Shown here one piece after another: positions 61,606-64,000 of a stretch of DNA of 64,000 nucleotides (its first letter is position 1; each line of letters begins with the position of its first letter). This stretch comes from Diplonema papillatum (lineage: Eukaryota > Euglenozoa > Diplonemea > Diplonemida > Diplonemidae). Position numbers and translations under genes: made by a program. The stretch lies in assembly GCA_030068145.1 (NCBI GenBank), contig JAPJBO010000276.1, positions 186,001 to 250,000 on the forward strand. The letters run 5' to 3'. The notes beneath the pieces are model-generated. The model searched no databases. It was not told where the DNA came from and saw only the letters and a list, made by a program, of their open reading frames with translations.

Positions 61606-61884
61606 GGAACGGTGCCCTGCAATTGCAATTGTGTTTTGTGTTTGCCTCATCTTGTTGCACAGTGGGACATAGATCAGAATGAAAGGGTGCTGAAAGGGAC
61701 CAGAGAGGAAAACAATCTAATCTGGAAGCTAGGGAGAAGGAAGATTACCCAACATGGAGCAGGTGTCCACATCCTGTGTGATAGGCTGCCGCGTTTTTTT
61801 TGCAAATAGAAAATTTTGGCATGCCCCAGTGCAAAAAACTCGGAATTTCTCCGAAATTTTTTTTTTCTGTGAAAAAAATGACCC

Positions 61885-62055
61885 AAATTTTTTGAAATTT
61901 TTGACCCAAAAATTTTGACCCAAAATTTTGACCCAAAATTTTGACCCAAAATTTTCGACCCAAAATTTTCGACCAAAAAATTTGACCCAAAATTTTTGAC
62001 CCAAAATTTTGACCCAAAATTTTGACCAAAAATTTGACCCAAAATTTTGACCAAG
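61885..62055 (+). repeat. 13-bp minisatellite (GACCCAAAATTTT)
   Basis: About 11 units with small length variation, in the presumed intron of transporter 2. It shares period and GACCCAAA core with the 13-bp array in the transporter 1 intron. Confidence 0.9.
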
Positions 62056-62074
62056 CACCCAAGGTTCAAAGTAG

Positions 62075-62210
62075 CCAGGGTCCAAAGTCCCCAAAGTCTA
62101 AAGTAGGACTTTAGACTTTGGGACTTTAGACTTTGAGATTTTGAACCCAAGATTGCTTGGGCCAAAGTCTAAAGTCCTACTTTAGACTTTGGGGACTTTA
62201 GACTCCCGCC
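62075..62210. repeat. Nested inverted repeats of AAAGTCTAAAGT
   Basis: CCAAAGTCTAAAGTAGGACT and TTTAGACTTTGG alternate to form at least two potential hairpins (62088-62122 and 62163-62195). Confidence 0.85.
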
Positions 62211-62728
62211 AGCACTGCTCCTGACACAACGTGACATAGCCCGAGGGTACCAAATGCCCGTCCAAGCGGTAGTGAAAAAGGGAGCACAAAGGGGTGATGT
62301 TCAGCCAGAAGTACGTACGCATTTCCAGCGTGCAAAGTGTTTCACAGGAGCCAGATATAACTCAGTGCAAGAGCACCTGTTTAGACACCGTAGGGCACCG
62401 GCGGCAGGAGGGTAAAAGAAGTCGTCGCCTTTCACCAGGAGACTAGGTGGCCGACTGAGTCCTCAGCATCTACGCCGTTCCTCAATATCTATTTACCATG
62501 CAGGGTCAAAACCTTGTGTCTTTTTGAAAATGGCAAAAAAAAATTTCCGGAAAAAAAGTGGGTTTTTTGAATTTTAAAAGTTTGGAACAAACTCTGCAGT
62601 AATTTTTGAGGAAGTTGAGCAAATTTTTTTTTTTCCAAAATTTTTTTTTGGGCTCCATCGGCCCCGCGGGAGCGACTCGGAAGTAAAACGTAAAGAAACT
62701 CCTGGGAAGGAGATTGGTTTTTTTTTTT
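62205..62728. other. Unassigned A/T-rich interval
   Basis: No gene or shared repeat recognised; poly-A and poly-T tracts at 62530-62650. Confidence 0.4.
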
Positions 62729-63103
62729 ACATAAGCGCCAGCTTGAAAGGAAATGCTCGACGATGCTGCCCGACAAAGAACAGAAGGGATCCCAAGTGCT
62801 GTAACTACCGAACCACGTGTTGAACGGACGTGAGGTCATGCGGGTCTACCCCGACACGACAAATCACACAAACACAACAGGTCAAAGTCCTGAGTGAGAA
62901 AACAACACACGGTGGTGGAAGCGAAGAACAAAACATGCAATGTGTGAGGAAACTGAACCGCCCAAGTAGGACCTTCTGATCATGATCGTTTGCAAAATTG
63001 CCACCTGAAACCACGTCACAGGATTTGGGCTCAGGGCAGTGCGGTCAACGAAAACTCTAGTTTCCCTTTCTACTTTCTCCTACTCCCGCGGTGTACGGTT
63101 TTG
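62729..63103 (+). repeat. SINE-B copy 4 followed by R6 copy 3
   Basis: SINE-B: ACATAAGCGCCAGCTTGAAA to GTGGAAGCGAAGAACAAA; R6: ACATGCAATGTGTGAGGAAA to TACTCCCGCGGTGTACGG, leading directly into SINE-A. Confidence 0.8.
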
Positions 63104-63640
63104 TATAAGCGCCTGCTTCGTAGGTAAACACTTGCGGAGACGGCCAGTCGCGAGATCTCAAATCGTGTGGTACTCGTCAGCATGCTGATGACTCCCCGTC
63201 CGGTAAACAATATTCCCATCTCAAAGGAGGAAAAAGCCCACACGAAACACAGGTAAATCTGGGTTTGGTGGCGGTCGTATGCGTTCAACAAAAAAGACCC
63301 ACTTTGTAGTTGTAGGCAAATCTGGGTTTGGTGGCGGTCGTATGCGTTCAACAAAAAGGACCCACTTTGTAGTTGTAGGTAAATCTGGGTTTGGTGGCGG
63401 TCGTATGCGTTCAACAAAAAGGACCCACTTTGTAGTTGTAGGTAAATCTGGGTTTGGTGGCGGTCGTATGCGTTCAACAAAAAGGACCCACTTTGTAGTT
63501 GTAGGTAAATCTGGGTTTGGTGGCGGTCGTATGCGTTCAACAAAAAGGACCCACTTTGTAGTTGTAGGTAAATCTGGGTTTGGTGGCGGTCGTATACGTT
63601 CAACAAAAAGGACCCACTTTGTAGTTGTATTGTTTTACAC
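63103..63640 (+). repeat. SINE-A copy 11 with a 63-bp segment amplified six-fold
   Basis: The head (TATAAGCGCCTGCTTCGTAG) carries the GTGGTACTCGTCAGCATGCT insertion. The segment GTAAATCTGGGTTTGGTGGC, GGTCGTATGCGTTCAACAAA and GACCCACTTTGTAGTTGTAG is then repeated six times (63253-63630), frame-preserving at 21 codons. Confidence 0.92.
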
Positions 63641-63641
63641 A

Positions 63642-63850
63642 AGCGCCAGCTTGAAAGGAAATGCTCGACGATGCTGCCCGACAAAGAACAGAAGGGATCC
63701 CAAGTGCTGTAACTACCGAACCACGTGTTGAACGGACGTGAGGTCATGCGGGTCTACCCCTACACGACAAATCACACATGGTGTAAGCGAAGAACAAATC
63801 AGATTGTGTTTGTATTGTATTTGCCCCTTACCTCTATATTTCCCCCCTTC
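63642..63850 (+). repeat. SINE-B copy 5
   Basis: ACACAAGCGCCAGCTTGAAA to GTTTGTATTGTATTTGCCCC, directly after the amplified SINE-A. A GGAGTCGAAGCAGCTACGTC tail (63857-63876) also appears after the MITE at 46.92 kb. Confidence 0.8.
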
Positions 63851-64000
63851 CATTCGGAGTCGAAGCAGCTACGTCGAGTATTTTCCCCACCTGTATGTGT
63901 TCACCATCGTCCGCGCTCCCGCGCGGACTCTTCGATAGAATGGAGCATCTTTTTGGTATCGGAAAGTTGGTGCGAGATTTGGCAAACTTCCGTGTGCTAG

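Noticed and set aside
33890..63630. CRISPR-like arrays suggested by regular repeats
   Set aside because: Repeats are contiguous minisatellites without unique spacers, and the context is eukaryotic.
63070..63747. 225-residue minus-strand ORF with 21-residue repeats
   Set aside because: Translation of the 63-bp amplified SINE-A segment; the unit length is divisible by three.

Overview
The window looks like nuclear DNA from an intron-rich, repeat-laden protist. Exons are GC-rich. Introns are GT-AG, with a preferred donor GTATGC or GTATGT. Most of the sequence is transposons, MITE/SINE-like repeats and minisatellites. Fragments of eukaryotic nuclear rRNA occur on both strands. The SSU fragment on the minus strand at 50.0-50.4 kb reads GTGCCAGCACCCGCGG, followed by an ATTAATGCTG-TGCTGTTAAA pattern. 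I remember this combination as typical of Euglenozoa (kinetoplastids, diplonemids, euglenids). A retroelement with tyrosine recombinase ahead of reverse transcriptase (the order known from VIPER of trypanosomes) and a CEP164-like basal-body protein fit a flagellated euglenozoan, perhaps a diplonemid. This is an inference, not a demonstration. No plastid or bacterial operon signal was seen.

Layout, all credible protein genes on the plus strand: 1-3.6 kb, repeats and one doubtful ORF; 3.65-4.43 kb, an FYRN-FYRC exon; 6.28-32.4 kb, nine exons whose splice phases all fit and whose total length is divisible by three (1,988 residues: WWE-like, PDZ, LRR-like and TPR regions); 35.86-40.04 kb, a five-exon MFS sugar transporter (580 residues, all phases fit); 40.8-53.4 kb, gene-poor DNA with rRNA fragments and MITEs; 54.3-56.1 kb, a two-exon CEP164-like WW protein; 60.6 kb to the right edge, the first exon of a second sugar transporter.

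The 11-kb intron 3 of the large gene holds a tyrosine-recombinase element between two near-identical 0.8-kb modules full of GTATGC hexamers, then a YR-RT retroelement, a hAT-type transposon with ~200-bp inverted repeats, and a MITE.

Three patterns recur. (1) Almost every gene has broken partial copies of its own exon edges lying beside the parent exon. (2) Many exons are preceded by the same ~55-nt sequence, sometimes ending exactly at the 3' splice site. (3) Two long introns end in a CA dinucleotide array that runs straight into the CAG acceptor. Together these suggest local segmental duplication and intron-repeat spread as the main forces shaping the locus.
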